A DNA stretch of 64,000 bases from the NCBI RefSeq assembly GCF_025263485.1, contig NZ_CP079863.1, positions 5,456,001-5,520,000 on the forward strand, read 5' to 3'. The notes beneath the pieces are model-generated. The model did no database searches. It worked only from the letters and a program-made list of their open reading frames with translations, and was not told the origin of the DNA. The DNA is from Mycobacterium sp. SMC-2. Lineage in GTDB: Bacteria; Actinomycetota; Actinomycetes; Mycobacteriales; Mycobacteriaceae. The position numbers and the translations under genes were made by a program. Below, piece after piece: positions 35,570 to 44,540 of this stretch (the first letter of the stretch is position 1; the number at the start of each line of letters is the position of its first letter).

Positions 35570-36829
35570 ATGACCGTCGGAGCGGGCGTAACTCGGCTCG
35601 AGCAGATCAACCTCACCGATCATGAACTCTTCCGCCGCGGCTTCCCGCACGAGGTCTTCACGCTCCTGCGCGCCGAGGCGCCGGTGTGGCGCCATCCCGC
35701 GATGCCCGGCACTACCCGGATCGATCGACCGTTCTGGGTGGTCTCCAGGCACGCGGACGTCGTGGCGATAAGCCGTGATCACGCCCGCTTCCGCTCCCTC
35801 GAGGGACCGTCTCTGCCCGGCGACCCACCCAACCAGCAGGGCCTGAGGCTGGTGTCGATGGACCCCCCGGAACACACCCGGCTGCGCACGCTGATCAGCA
35901 AGGGCTTTACGCCGCGGATGACCGCCAAACTCGAGGACCAAGCGAGGCAATGGGCGGGCACCATCATCGACCACGCCCTGGAGCGGGGCGACTGCGACTT
36001 CGTCAACGAAGTGGCATACCAACTCCCGCTGCACATGATCGCCGACATTGTCGGGATTCCCCGCAGCGACCGGGAGTGGCTCTTCGGCAAGGTGAACGTC
36101 CTGCTTCAGGCCAGCGATCCGCAGTCGTTCCTGACGCCCGACGAGCGCGCGGACATCTTGCGGGAGATGTTCGGCTACGCTCACGAGCTTGGCTCGGCAA
36201 AGCGTCGCGCACCCGCAGACGACGTCTGGACCAAGCTGACGACGGCGGAGATCGACCAACCGGACGGCAGTCGCACGGAGCTCAGCGAGTTCGAACTCGA
36301 CCTATTTTTCATCGTGCTGGTCTTCGCGGGGAGCGAGACCACTCGCAACGCGATCGCATCCGGCCTGCTGGCCCTGCTCGAGCATCCCGACCAGTTCGAA
36401 CGCATGCGCATCGACCCGTCCGTGCTGCCTACCGCGGTCGAAGAGATCTGTCGCTGGTCGTCACCCGTTTCGTATTTCCGCCGCACCGCGGTGGAGGACG
36501 TCGTCGTCGGCGATGCCTGCATCGAAGCGGGTGACGCGGTCAGCTTGTGGTACGCGTCGGCCAACCGCGACGCGGCGGTGTTCGCCGATCCGTTCGCCTT
36601 CGACATCAGCCGGGAGCGCAACCCCCACGTTGGGTTCGGAGGTGGCGGCGCCCATTACTGCCTCGGTGCGAATCTCGCGAAGCGGGAGATCCAAGTGATG
36701 TTCGACGAACTCACCGCGCGCGTGACCGAGGTCGGACTGCTTGGCGAGCCGGAGTACAGCGTGCAAGGCGCCGAGAACCCCATCACGGTCTCGCTCCGGC
36801 AGCTACCGGTTCGTCTGACGCCGCGTTGA
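35570..36829 (+). CDS. Cytochrome P450
   Basis: A 419-residue P450. I-helix VFAGSETTRNAIASG, ExxR EEICRWSSP, haem loop FGGGGAHYCLGANLAKREI. The frame opens at 35495 inside the divergent promoter, but the ATG at 35570 gives a normal N-terminus (LTDHELFRRGFPHEVF). The paralogue at 46108-47397 matches throughout, including DLTDYELYRHGFPHEVF and VQGAENP/VQGIENP near the end. It is followed after 12 bases by an extradiol dioxygenase, as expected if it hydroxylates a ring before cleavage. Confidence 0.92.
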   Translation: MTVGAGVTRLEQINLTDHELFRRGFPHEVFTLLRAEAPVWRHPAMPGTTRIDRPFWVVSRHADVVAISRDHARFRSLEGPSLPGDPPNQQGLRLVSMDPPEHTRLRTLISKGFTPRMTAKLEDQARQWAGTIIDHALERGDCDFVNEVAYQLPLHMIADIVGIPRSDREWLFGKVNVLLQASDPQSFLTPDERADILREMFGYAHELGSAKRRAPADDVWTKLTTAEIDQPDGSRTELSEFELDLFFIVLVFAGSETTRNAIASGLLALLEHPDQFERMRIDPSVLPTAVEEICRWSSPVSYFRRTAVEDVVVGDACIEAGDAVSLWYASANRDAAVFADPFAFDISRERNPHVGFGGGGAHYCLGANLAKREIQVMFDELTARVTEVGLLGEPEYSVQGAENPITVSLRQLPVRLTPR

Positions 36830-36841
36830 GTGGGAGGACAG

Positions 36842-37801
36842 GTGAAACTGCACGGACTCGGATACATCGGTTTCACGGCGCCGGACCCGGCCGCCTGGCT
36901 TCACTTCGGCACGGAGGTGCTGGGCATGATGCCCGCGCGGCTACTCCCGGGCGAGACCTTCGCGATCCCCGGCGTCGCGGGGTCGGGCCCGACGAGCGGT
37001 GGCCGCGGCGTCGCGCCCGATGGTTCGGTCTATCTGAAGATGGACGATCACCAATGGCGCATCGCCATCCATCCGGGCGACGCGGCCGGCATCGCTTACC
37101 TGGGCTTCCAGGTCGCCGATGAGCCGGCCCTCGCTGAGGCGACGGCGGCCATCGCGGCATCCGGAACATCGATCAACCCGGGTACGGCCGCCGAGGCGGC
37201 CAGCCGCGGTGTAGCAGGCCTTGCGTGGTGTACCGACCCGTCCGGCAACCGGGTCGAGCTGTATCACAGCCCGGTCCACGACCGCAATTTTGTGTCACCG
37301 CACGGCGTCGAGTTCCTCACGGGCCGACTGGGGCTCGGTCACGCGCTCCTCTTCGTCGCCGACATCGATGCCAGCCTTGCCTTCTACCGCGACGCCCTCG
37401 GCTTCCAGCGCTCGGACTTCATCCTGGCGGGCCCCGGAAGATCGCTGCACTTCCTGCGGTGTACCGCTCGGCATCACTCGATCGGCCTCGCGCACATGGG
37501 ACCGTTCGACGCGATGCACCACCTCATGGTCGAAACAACGTCTCTTGACGCGGTGGGCGCCGCGTTGGACCGGGCAATGGATGCGGGGGCAGCGATCACA
37601 AAAACGCTGGGCCGCCACATGAACGACCAAATGGTTTCGTTCTACATGCGCAGTCCCGCCGGGTTCGAGGTGGAGGTCGGCTTCGACGGCCTGTTGGTCG
37701 ACGACGCGTGGTGTGACCGCGAGGCCGCCGGCGGCGAGCCGTGGGGCCACAAAGGGGTCAATATTCCCTTACTCGAGGAACCGGCGCCGTCACCATCCTG
37801 A
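36842..37801 (+). CDS. Extradiol ring-cleavage dioxygenase (BphC-type, VOC superfamily)
   Basis: A 319-residue two-domain type I extradiol dioxygenase. The Fe(II) ligands in the C-terminal domain are His167 (GLGHALLF), His226 or His227 (MHHLMVE) and Glu278 (GFEVEVG). The N-terminal domain lacks ligands, as usual. It cleaves a catechol meta to the hydroxyls. The GTG start follows GGGAGGACAG and sits 12 bases after the P450 stop. The paralogue in module II (44604-45566) has the same start MKLHGLGYIG and the same ligands. Confidence 0.88.
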   Translation: MKLHGLGYIGFTAPDPAAWLHFGTEVLGMMPARLLPGETFAIPGVAGSGPTSGGRGVAPDGSVYLKMDDHQWRIAIHPGDAAGIAYLGFQVADEPALAEATAAIAASGTSINPGTAAEAASRGVAGLAWCTDPSGNRVELYHSPVHDRNFVSPHGVEFLTGRLGLGHALLFVADIDASLAFYRDALGFQRSDFILAGPGRSLHFLRCTARHHSIGLAHMGPFDAMHHLMVETTSLDAVGAALDRAMDAGAAITKTLGRHMNDQMVSFYMRSPAGFEVEVGFDGLLVDDAWCDREAAGGEPWGHKGVNIPLLEEPAPSPS

Positions 37802-38303
37802 GCCTCATATGACGAGGGCGCTTCGTATCGCCTTGCTCGCCAAGCAGATCCCGCCGCTCAGCGCGAGCTACTTTGCGGCGCCGCATGACTCGCGGATCAG
37901 CTCGGTGCCCGGACCGGAATTGCCAACGCCCTCTGGGCAATCCTCGCCCCGCGCACCACCCGGGGACGCGAGGTCGCCGGGCGGCTCTCAGTGCTGCTGC
38001 GATCGTCGCGGACCGGCCCGAGTTCGCTTCGCTGCTGCCAGAGGAATTGGCAACTAGCACATCGCCACTCGGGGAGACGAAATACGCTCAGGGGCAGGCC
38101 CTTGCGCCGATAGCCGCGGATACGGGCACCACTCTGAGGCGCTTGAGGTTATCTAGGGCTCGCGGCTTCTCGAACAACGCGCTACCGGGTTCGGCATGCT
38201 CGATTGGCACGGCGAGACCATCACCATCACAGGAAAGCAGAAGTGCGCTCGGGAACACGGCGAATCGTGCGGTCCCAGTGGAGCAGCCCGTCAGTCTCGG
38301 GAC
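37802..38303. other. Gene-poor stretch with possible decayed coding DNA
   Basis: No complete gene is supported in about 500 bases. A plus-strand frame begins at 37809 with MTRALRIALLAKQIP, reminiscent of the N-terminus of electron-transfer-flavoprotein beta subunits, but similarity is lost within 20 residues and the frame ends at about 38057. Another frame contains LLPEELATS-TSPLGE. These look like decayed fragments; the assignment is weak. The VOC gene is convergent from the right. Confidence 0.3.
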
Positions 38304-38708
38304 TTATCGCCGGCCCTGCATTTCCAGCCAATTACCGTCGGGGTCCTGGATCGTTGTCGCTACGACACCCGGCCGGATCTCACGCGGTTCCGCACTGACG
38401 TTGACACCGAACTCCCGGCAGGCAGCGATCACGTCGTTCAAATTGCGCATGACCAGCGTCAGGTAGCGAATCCCGGTAGCGGCGTACATCGAATCATTGA
38501 TCGCGCTCGCCGACGGCGCATTCGCGGGCTCGAACAACCGAAGGATGCTCTCACCCACGACCAGCCGATGTACCGTGCCGAACCCGGGAAACGAGATCGG
38601 TTCCTCCGCGCCGAACCCGAGCACGTCGCGGTAGAAAGCGAGCATCTTGTCGGTATTCGTGGTGACGATACCCACGTCCAGGGCGGGCTTGAGGAGTTCA
38701 ACGGCCAC
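38304..38708 (-). CDS. Small VOC-family (glyoxalase/dioxygenase fold) protein
   Basis: A 134-residue single VOC protein with the paired beta-alpha-beta pattern (LDVGIVTTNTDKMLAFYRDVLG at the N-terminus, TTIQDPDGNWLEMQGR at the C-terminus). Candidate metal ligands are His of VHRLVVGE and Glu of WLEMQG. It may be a lyase, isomerase or dioxygenase. The GTG start has GGGGAA upstream. It is very similar to 45658-46074 (TDKMLAFYRDVLG, RLVVGESILRLFEPAN and REIRPGVVATTIQDPDGNW are shared). One copy of the 20-bp dyad lies 115 bases upstream within a promoter-like sequence. Confidence 0.8.
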   Translation of the reverse strand: MAVELLKPALDVGIVTTNTDKMLAFYRDVLGFGAEEPISFPGFGTVHRLVVGESILRLFEPANAPSASAINDSMYAATGIRYLTLVMRNLNDVIAACREFGVNVSAEPREIRPGVVATTIQDPDGNWLEMQGRR

Positions 38709-39096
38709 TGATGGTTCCCCACTATCTCTTTCGAATCGATTTGTCTTGTGAAAGGCGCAAGCTTCTTCGGCGGCAACCTTGCTGTACGACCTGCTTGCCG
38801 GCTACAACCGTCACGAATTACACCCCATACAACCGTAATGCACAAGCCGCCAGCTGGGGCCGATCCCGGCCTAATCGGAGGGGGTCGATGAACACGGTGA
38901 TTCCGGCGCGGGACGGCCAAACTGCGTTGCAGAACCGGCAACCCAGCCCACAGAAACGTCTTGAGCGCTGATCAATTCAGCCTTGGCATGCTCTTGACCA
39001 CTGGTCTGCCCAGTGTTCAGTGACGTTAGATGACTCGATGACGATCAGGCGAGGAAACCCCGACTGCGGGGCTTGGCGTCACCGGGCCGGGCGCCG
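38709..39096. other. Intergenic region containing dyad site a
   Basis: About 390 bases with no supported gene. It contains the minus-strand promoter TTGTGC-17-TGTAAT and dyad site a (38823-38842) of the VOC gene. The rest up to the PPOX stop at 39097 shows nothing recognisable. Confidence 0.4.
38823..38842 (-). promoter_or_regulatory. 20-bp dyad, site a, overlapping a promoter
   Basis: On the minus strand it reads TGCATTAC-GGTT-GTATGGGG. It overlaps a promoter-like pair: TTGTGC, 17 bases, TGTAAT. About 30 bases here are almost identical to the promoters at sites b and e, although the flanks differ. It lies upstream of the small VOC gene at 38304-38708. Confidence 0.6.
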
Positions 39097-39531
39097 TCAT
39101 CTGTTGCTGCCATGGACCTTCGGCATCGAGAACCGCTCGGGGTGAACAGTAATGACGACGCGTGCGACATCGGCAGGCTCATAAGGGTATTCATCGACGC
39201 CCATGTGCGTGCGGGCCATCCAATTGACGAACGCGCGGTCAACGTCGTCGGCAAGCTCTGCCTTCCCACGGATTGTCACATAGCGGGTCGGATCTTCCGG
39301 GTCGGTCACACACACGCTGATATTGGGATTGCCCAGGAGATTTCTGATCTTGGCGGTGTCTGCTCGACTGCTGATCCGCAGGAGACCGTCGTGGATCATG
39401 ACACCGATCGGAACGATAGCCGCGTGCCCGTCGGGCCGAATGGTCGACATGAACCCGACACGCAGTTGGCCATCGAACAGATTGACGACCGGCTCGGGGA
39501 TCGGCAGCGCTTTTTTGGCGTCAGTGGCCAT
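39097..39531 (-). CDS. PPOX-type, probably F420-dependent, oxidoreductase
   Basis: A 144-residue split-barrel protein paralogous to 34274-34696. Shared pieces are PIPEPVVNLF, GFMSTIRPDGH-AIVPIGVM, NISVCVTDPEDPTRYVTIRG and MPKVHGS at the end. The ATG directly follows GGAGGAGAG. It is the only apparently intact gene of module III; the P450 fragment and the frameshifted diiron gene lie just upstream on the same strand. It may still be expressed from dyad site b. Confidence 0.8.
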   Translation of the reverse strand: MATDAKKALPIPEPVVNLFDGQLRVGFMSTIRPDGHAAIVPIGVMIHDGLLRISSRADTAKIRNLLGNPNISVCVTDPEDPTRYVTIRGKAELADDVDRAFVNWMARTHMGVDEYPYEPADVARVVITVHPERFSMPKVHGSNR

Positions 39532-39542
39532 CTCTCCTCCGT

Positions 39543-39776
39543 TTACTCGTCTCCGTCGTCACGCCACTCGGTGGCGTCGCGTCCTACTGCCCATACTTCG
39601 GCGTGGCGGGAGAGCACCCAAAACGGTGGCACGCCGAGTCGTTGGGTGCCCGCGGTGTCGGGGTGATGCCACACCGGCGCGGTTTTTCGCAGCGCGGTGA
39701 ACACCTCGTGCGGGAAGCCGTGCCGGTAGAGCTCGTAATCGGTCAAATCGATCGTGTCGAGGTTGATCATCGACAT
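39543..39776 (-). pseudogene. N-terminal fragment of a cytochrome P450
   Basis: 77 codons, of which the first 68 are nearly identical to the N-terminus of the P450 at 46108-47397 (LTDYELYRHGFPHEVFTALR, VPPFWVLSRHAE, WAVGRDA). After GRDA the sequence changes abruptly, at 39572, to a short unrelated tail ending at a stop just before the PPOX ribosome binding site. The I-helix, ExxR and haem loop are missing, so it cannot be functional. The break marks one edge of the recent 1.1-kb duplication. Confidence 0.88.
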
Positions 39777-39788
39777 GCCCAAAGACGT

Positions 39789-40615
39789 CTAGGCCGAGAC
39801 GAGTTCGTGGGCCGCTTCGGTGGCCAAGCGCACCATGTCGCGCCAATACACCGAGCTGATCTGCATCGAGGTCCGCGCGGCCCACAGACACTCCTGCTGC
39901 AACTGGCGAGTGTTGGCGTACTTGACGATCATCGCCAACTCCCCACCCCCGTGGAACACATCCTTATAGGCATGCAACGCCAAGAACTTCAACGACCCAT
40001 CGGGCAGACCCAGCTTTTCGTGAAACGCCTGCCCACCCATTTCCTTGCTGAACTGCTCAGTGGCCACCTCACCGGTCAACCGCCGCCGCGCGCCACCGCC
40101 GGTTCAGACTGCAAAATCTCCAACCCACCAATCGCGGCGAACCCCGGCAACCACCCCAACGTGCGAGTCAGGTTCTCCCACGCCTGAATCGCAGTCACAA
40201 TCCCCGGCGTGGGCAGCGTGTCCACAATCTCCTGCCGCGACACCCCACACTCCTCGGCCTCGTCATAAAGCAGATCGATATGACACCGGCCATCAGCGTC
40301 GGGATCACCCACCTCCTCATCAACACAATCGTTGATGATCTCCTTGCGCACATCCTGATACGGGCACAACGACGCCACCGACATCAACCACGACGGAAAC
40401 TTCCAGGCAAAAAACGACAGATACTTCAAAAACGTCCCGTGATAGCGCCGCGCCGCCGCCGGCGTCAACCCCTCCGGCAGCCCCACCGGCGTACCACTGG
40501 CCAACACCTCCGACACCAACACCTCAACAAACTGAGCCTCAAACTCCTCGGCAGACAACGCCCCCGGCTCATACACCGGAGCCACCCGACCCCGACCGTC
40601 ATACGGCATCGTCAT
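39789..40615 (-). pseudogene. Frameshifted haem-oxygenase-like diiron protein
   Basis: A copy of the diiron gene at 47410-48237 with the same start (MTMPYDGRG) and ribosome binding site (GGAGGTGGG). A one-base deletion near 40092, in a run of CG repeats, breaks the frame after SEPAVA (about residue 176). The first piece ends at 40076, and the remaining 96 codons (HEKLG, HAYKDVFHGG) continue in another frame at 39789-40079. The C-terminal metal-ligand cluster is therefore lost. It is either a young pseudogene or a sequencing error in a GC-rich repeat. Confidence 0.85.
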
Positions 40616-40657
40616 CGATCCCACCTCCAACCACCTACCACCATCCCCAGAATTACA

Positions 40658-40677
40658 CCCCATACACCCGTAAAGCA
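40658..40677 (-). promoter_or_regulatory. 20-bp dyad, site b
   Basis: On the minus strand it reads TGCTTTAC-GGGT-GTATGGGG and lies 43 bases upstream of the frameshifted diiron gene. It overlaps the promoter-like TTGTGC-17-TGTAAT. It is inside the duplicated block, so it is not independent of site e. Confidence 0.6.
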
Positions 40678-40894
40678 CAAGAGCCCGTTCTCCGCCCATG
40701 CACGCCCCGCCCTCATTCCAAAACTAAATGCGGTCAGGCGAACTCAGCCTCCACATAGCCGGACTCGCAGCGACCGTCGAGCGCCCCTATAGCTCCCGAT
40801 GAGACACGTCGCCGCTGCCGTGGTCATAGACGGGCTGCGGCCCCCGACGTACAGCAACTCGCCGGCCACCGAATAGCCGTGCGGCGCCGGTGGT

Positions 40895-41707
40895 TCAGAC
40901 AGTGACCGAAGCCGCTGTGAACAGCGCCCGCCGCCACGCTGTTAGCGGGGTAACCTCCCCGTCATCCAGTGGGGTCTCGTCGAGTTCGAACATACCGGGC
41001 ACGGCTTCGACCTCCTCCTTCAGGGCGATGCCCGCCGTGTCCTCGGTGGCTGGCGCCTCATCGGACGAGGTGGAGTCATTACTCCAGACCAGCAGCGAAA
41101 CGACGGACGTCGTGGCATCCACCGGCGCGCACGTTAGCAGCTGCACCCGCTGATAGCCGTCGCCAGAATGTGTCGAACGGCGATAGGTGAAGGGGATGTC
41201 AAAGCTGCACGCGCCTTGTCCGTCGGGCTTTTTGAGGAGAGCCTCAATGATGCGTGGTGCGGGCGCCTTCCACGTCCCGAGGGAACTGGTGGCCCTGCGA
41301 AAGGCTGGATCGCTATCTGCAGGCTCCATCGGGATCCCGGTGCTCGGCGTTCCGAGACACACCCAGACCAGGCCGCAGCGCTCTTCGCAACTGAAGTCCA
41401 CTAGGTGGGCGTCCTCTGGGATTTCGGGACGCCTCGGGATGCGCACGCAGCGACCTTCATCACCGAAGGTCCATCCATGGGACGGGCACACCAAGCGCCC
41501 ACCTATGACTCGTCCCAAATGCAGCTGCCCCGCCTGATGAGTGCACTTGTTTGGTGCAGCGATCACCTTCCCGCTCGGGCCCCGCCAGAGCACAATTTGC
41601 TCCCGAAGGACCTCAACCGCGATCGCCTTGTCTTGAATGTCGGTGGACTGAGCGACCGCGAACCAATAGTGCCGCAACGGCCCTCGCGCACCGAATGAGA
41701 TGAGCAT
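40895..41707 (-). CDS. Rieske-type oxygenase with shortened catalytic domain
   Basis: A 270-residue protein with an intact N-terminal Rieske domain: Cys-x-His in NKCTHQAG near 54-56 and Cys-x2-His in LVCPSHGW near 74-77. It resembles VanA-type oxygenases. The following segment GTWKAPAPRIIEALLKKPDGQG moves directly to what looks like the late part of the catalytic domain. The stretch that should carry the mononuclear iron ligands (D/N-x-x-D with two His) is missing, and the protein is about 70-80 residues short. It may be an in-frame deletion product. The ATG at 41707 follows GGGAGG at long spacing. Confidence 0.7.
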   Translation of the reverse strand: MLISFGARGPLRHYWFAVAQSTDIQDKAIAVEVLREQIVLWRGPSGKVIAAPNKCTHQAGQLHLGRVIGGRLVCPSHGWTFGDEGRCVRIPRRPEIPEDAHLVDFSCEERCGLVWVCLGTPSTGIPMEPADSDPAFRRATSSLGTWKAPAPRIIEALLKKPDGQGACSFDIPFTYRRSTHSGDGYQRVQLLTCAPVDATTSVVSLLVWSNDSTSSDEAPATEDTAGIALKEEVEAVPGMFELDETPLDDGEVTPLTAWRRALFTAASVTV

Positions 41708-42303
41708 GTCAGCGCAACCTCCCGCCGGGAGTTGACTGCGGTTGGGGGACTATGCGCCGGACGGGCCGTCGACCGTGCGAACGGGCGAGGGGGACGAGCT
41801 GCCCCAAGACGGTCCGCCCGCTTCGCCAACGGCACCACGGCATGCGGACGGCACAACAACACGATCCACCTGTAGGCCAAACCGATACCCATGCGTCAGG
41901 TGGCGAAGTGATGCACATGCTTCCTTCCGTCAGGCCCGCCTCGGCGAACCTTCGCCGGGGATTTCGATGCTATACTACTGTATAGCAAGCTCGACAAGGC
42001 GGAGTCAACGCCGGATTGATTCCTCTACTCGCACGACCAGTTCGAAATCCAGACAAGGCGACCGCGAATCGCGGACCGAGTCGGATTAGATGTCGAATTG
42101 AACAGATGTTTGCTCTGTGACAGTCGTCGGCCATGTGGGTGACATGCTGATCACTGATACAGCCTCAGACGTCAAAACCGTGCTGGGTGCGGCCGAGCGA
42201 TCGGTATGAAATCGCCTACCGTGCACCGCTTCCCGGGTCCTCACGAGGGAAATCCAATCGCGGGCGGGCGAATGGTTGAGCGCCATTTGCCGGTCACAAG
42301 TGA
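41708..42303. other. 596-base region with no gene, contains dyad site c
   Basis: No supported reading frame on either strand. It lies between the shortened Rieske gene and the crotonase stop, both minus strand. Its main feature is the perfect dyad at 41968-41987. GC content falls around 41960-41990. The long empty stretch may hold the leader of the Rieske gene. Confidence 0.4.
41968..41987. promoter_or_regulatory. 20-bp dyad, site c, perfectly symmetric
   Basis: TGCTATAC-TACT-GTATAGCA: 8-bp perfect inverted repeats with a 4-base spacer. It is the only fully symmetric member of the dyad family and so gives the best consensus. It lies 261 bases upstream of the shortened Rieske gene. Confidence 0.65.
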
Positions 42304-43113
42304 TCAAGCCTCCTGGTTGCGGCCTTTCATCGCATCCAGTCCCGCGATCGACGGCATGCCACCGGTGACCACCGAAGCGCGGGTGTGGCCGAAGTGGTGC
42401 ATATCGAAGACGGCTTCCAGCGCGGAACTGAACCCCTGGATGTCGAGGGTCCGGTTCACGGCACGCTTGGCCATTCGCAAGCTGAACGCGTCCTGGCGGG
42501 CGATCCGGTTGGCGAGTGCCATTGTCGCCGAATGCAAGTCCTCAAGCGGCACCACCTTGTTCACCATGCCCAACTGCTGAGCCTCGCTCGCGGTCAGCGC
42601 GTCACCGGTGAAGAGCATCTCCTTCGCCTTGCGTGCGCCGAACTCCCACGTGTGGGCGTGGTACTCCACCCCGCAGAGACCCATGTACAGGACAGGATCG
42701 GAGAACTGGGCGTTGTCGGCGGCGACAATCAGGTCGCACGGCCAGCACAGCATCAGCCCCGCCGCGATGCACTTGCCCTGCACGGCCGCGATCGACGGCT
42801 TTGGCACGTCGCGCCACCGCTTCGCGTAGTGGAGATAGTGGCGAGTCTCCCAGTCATACAGCGCATCCGGGAGCGGAATCTCCCAGTCGAGCGTGTTGGA
42901 CTCCGTCGAGGCCATGTCGTGACCGGCAGAGAAATGCTTCCCCGTCGACCGCAACACGATCACCTTAACGTCACGGTTCCCCTCAGCCATCTCCCATGCC
43001 TGGTCGAGTTCCATTAGGACCTTCTGGCTTTGGGCGTTCGCTGCCTCCGGCCGGTCGAGCGTAATGATTCCGACCTGTCCATCGACCTCGAACTCCACGT
43101 GCTCGAACCGCAT
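42304..43113 (-). CDS. Crotonase-superfamily protein (enoyl-CoA hydratase-like)
   Basis: A 269-residue paralogue of 9484-10293, alike across nearly its whole length (FEVDGQVGIITLDRPEAANAQ, GKHFSAGHDM, KRWRDVPKPSIAAVQGKCIA, MAKRAVNRTLDIQGF). The catalytic glutamate positions of classical hydratases also appear replaced here (GLMLCWPCD; SDPVLYMGLCGVE), so the unusual active site is conserved in both copies. The start at 43113 follows GAGGAAGGAAACGAG. It is immediately downstream of the second amidohydrolase, on the same strand. Confidence 0.86.
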   Translation of the reverse strand: MRFEHVEFEVDGQVGIITLDRPEAANAQSQKVLMELDQAWEMAEGNRDVKVIVLRSTGKHFSAGHDMASTESNTLDWEIPLPDALYDWETRHYLHYAKRWRDVPKPSIAAVQGKCIAAGLMLCWPCDLIVAADNAQFSDPVLYMGLCGVEYHAHTWEFGARKAKEMLFTGDALTASEAQQLGMVNKVVPLEDLHSATMALANRIARQDAFSLRMAKRAVNRTLDIQGFSSALEAVFDMHHFGHTRASVVTGGMPSIAGLDAMKGRNQEA

Positions 43114-43167
43114 CTCGTTTCCTTCCTCCTACGTGGCTCATGCTCAACGCCGGACCGCCACGCGACG

Positions 43168-44361
43168 TCAGACCGGGCTGGCGATCCGCATGATCCGCTC
43201 GAGGTTGCCGCCCATGATCGCAGCCACCTGCTCCTGGGGCAGGTCCGGTGGCAGGTAGTCGACAAAGCTGCAGGGCTCGGCTATGCCCTCCGGGTGCGGA
43301 TAGTCGGAGCCGAACAGCACATGGTCGGCACCCACCGCGTCGATCAATCCGTCCACGTGCTTGTCCTCATAGAACGGGGCGACATAGACGTTGCGACGGA
43401 AAGCCTGCACCGGGTCCTCGTCGAAGCCCTGCGGCATCTTCCGATACGTGTCCTCCAGGTGCTCCAGGAAGGGCGCTACCCAGTCGCCGCCGTTCTCGAT
43501 GAACGCCACCCGCAGTTGCGGGAACCGGCTGAGCACACCGTGACAGGTCAGTGCGGCCGCCGAGTCTTCCGCGGCACGCTTGCCCATGGACATCATCATG
43601 AATGGGTCCAAGCGGTTGAACAGATACTCGCTGGGGCCGGTCCAATCGCCTTGGTAGCGCGAGTAACCACTGTCCGACGCATGGAACGTGACGAGGACGC
43701 CGGTATCAACGACCGCCTGCCAGAACGGATCAAACTCCGGCAGGGCGAACGATCGCGAACCGCGGAAGCCCGGCACCGGCGCCGGGCGGATCAGGATGAC
43801 CTTCGCGCCGCGTTCGGCCACCCACTGCAGCTCTTCGATCGCCTTGTCCACAATCGGCAAAGTGATGACCGGCGTCGCGAAGATCCGGTCGGAGTAGTTG
43901 AACGACCAGGTCTCGTGGATCCACTGATTGAGGGAGTGGATGACGACGTGGGTGAGCTCGGGGTCATCCCGCAACCGCTCCTCGAGCAGGCTGGCACCAG
44001 TCGGGAACAGCAAGGTTCGATCCACGCCCTGCTGGTCCATGAGCTCGAGTCGGGGACCGGGCTCGCGGAAGGCCGGGATCGACCGCATCGGCTCGCCCAT
44101 GAGCTCGCGGTACGACTTGCCCTCCGGATTTCCGTTGCGGAAATAGTCCTCCTGCGCGCCGGGTCTGGCCACCACGTCGAAGGTGGGGTTGGGCATGTAC
44201 TCACTGATCAACCCCTTCACCGCGATCTTGGTCCGGCCCCGCACCTGGACGTAGTCGATCGCACCGCGGTAGCGGTCAGGAAGGTAACGAGTGAACGAGT
44301 CCGTCGTTTCGTAGAAGTGGTTGTCCGCATCGAAAACCGGGAAGTCGAACCTGCGTGTCAT
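43168..44361 (-). CDS. Amidohydrolase-family metal-dependent hydrolase
   Basis: A 397-residue amidohydrolase_2 protein, the close paralogue of 1248-2426. Metal-site residues are in VFDADNHFYE near residue 10, LVTFHASDSGYSRY in the middle and FGSDYPHPEG near the C-terminus. The ATG at 44361 has GGAGGT seven bases upstream. It precedes the crotonase gene with a 54-base gap and is probably co-transcribed with it; in the first copy the two genes are separated by 7 kb. Dyad site d lies 180 bases upstream. Confidence 0.84.
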   Translation of the reverse strand: MTRRFDFPVFDADNHFYETTDSFTRYLPDRYRGAIDYVQVRGRTKIAVKGLISEYMPNPTFDVVARPGAQEDYFRNGNPEGKSYRELMGEPMRSIPAFREPGPRLELMDQQGVDRTLLFPTGASLLEERLRDDPELTHVVIHSLNQWIHETWSFNYSDRIFATPVITLPIVDKAIEELQWVAERGAKVILIRPAPVPGFRGSRSFALPEFDPFWQAVVDTGVLVTFHASDSGYSRYQGDWTGPSEYLFNRLDPFMMMSMGKRAAEDSAAALTCHGVLSRFPQLRVAFIENGGDWVAPFLEHLEDTYRKMPQGFDEDPVQAFRRNVYVAPFYEDKHVDGLIDAVGADHVLFGSDYPHPEGIAEPCSFVDYLPPDLPQEQVAAIMGGNLERIMRIASPV

Positions 44362-44540
44362 GTGGCGCACCTCCTACGTGGATATGTGATTGACCGGTTC
44401 GCTGCGACTGATGTCCGCGGAGCGACACGAGTCAGGCTTCGGGCGGGACGGCGTGGATGCGCTGGCGGTCCCGAATCCCATGCAGCGGCCGAGAATCGGG
44501 GTTCACATGCTTGTCCATCGCGGCGGCCGCCTCTCGGAAT

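Larger units (their letters stand above)
39573..40685. repeat. 1.1-kb duplicated block, copy A (copy B at 47194-48307)
   Basis: This stretch matches 47194-48307 almost base for base. By eye I see two substitutions (39596, and 40103) and one missing G near 40092. It covers the P450 5' part, the whole diiron gene and its promoter with the 20-bp dyad. Similarity stops sharply at both ends. The near identity, including at silent sites, indicates a recent duplication or gene conversion, or an assembly artefact. Confidence 0.88.
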
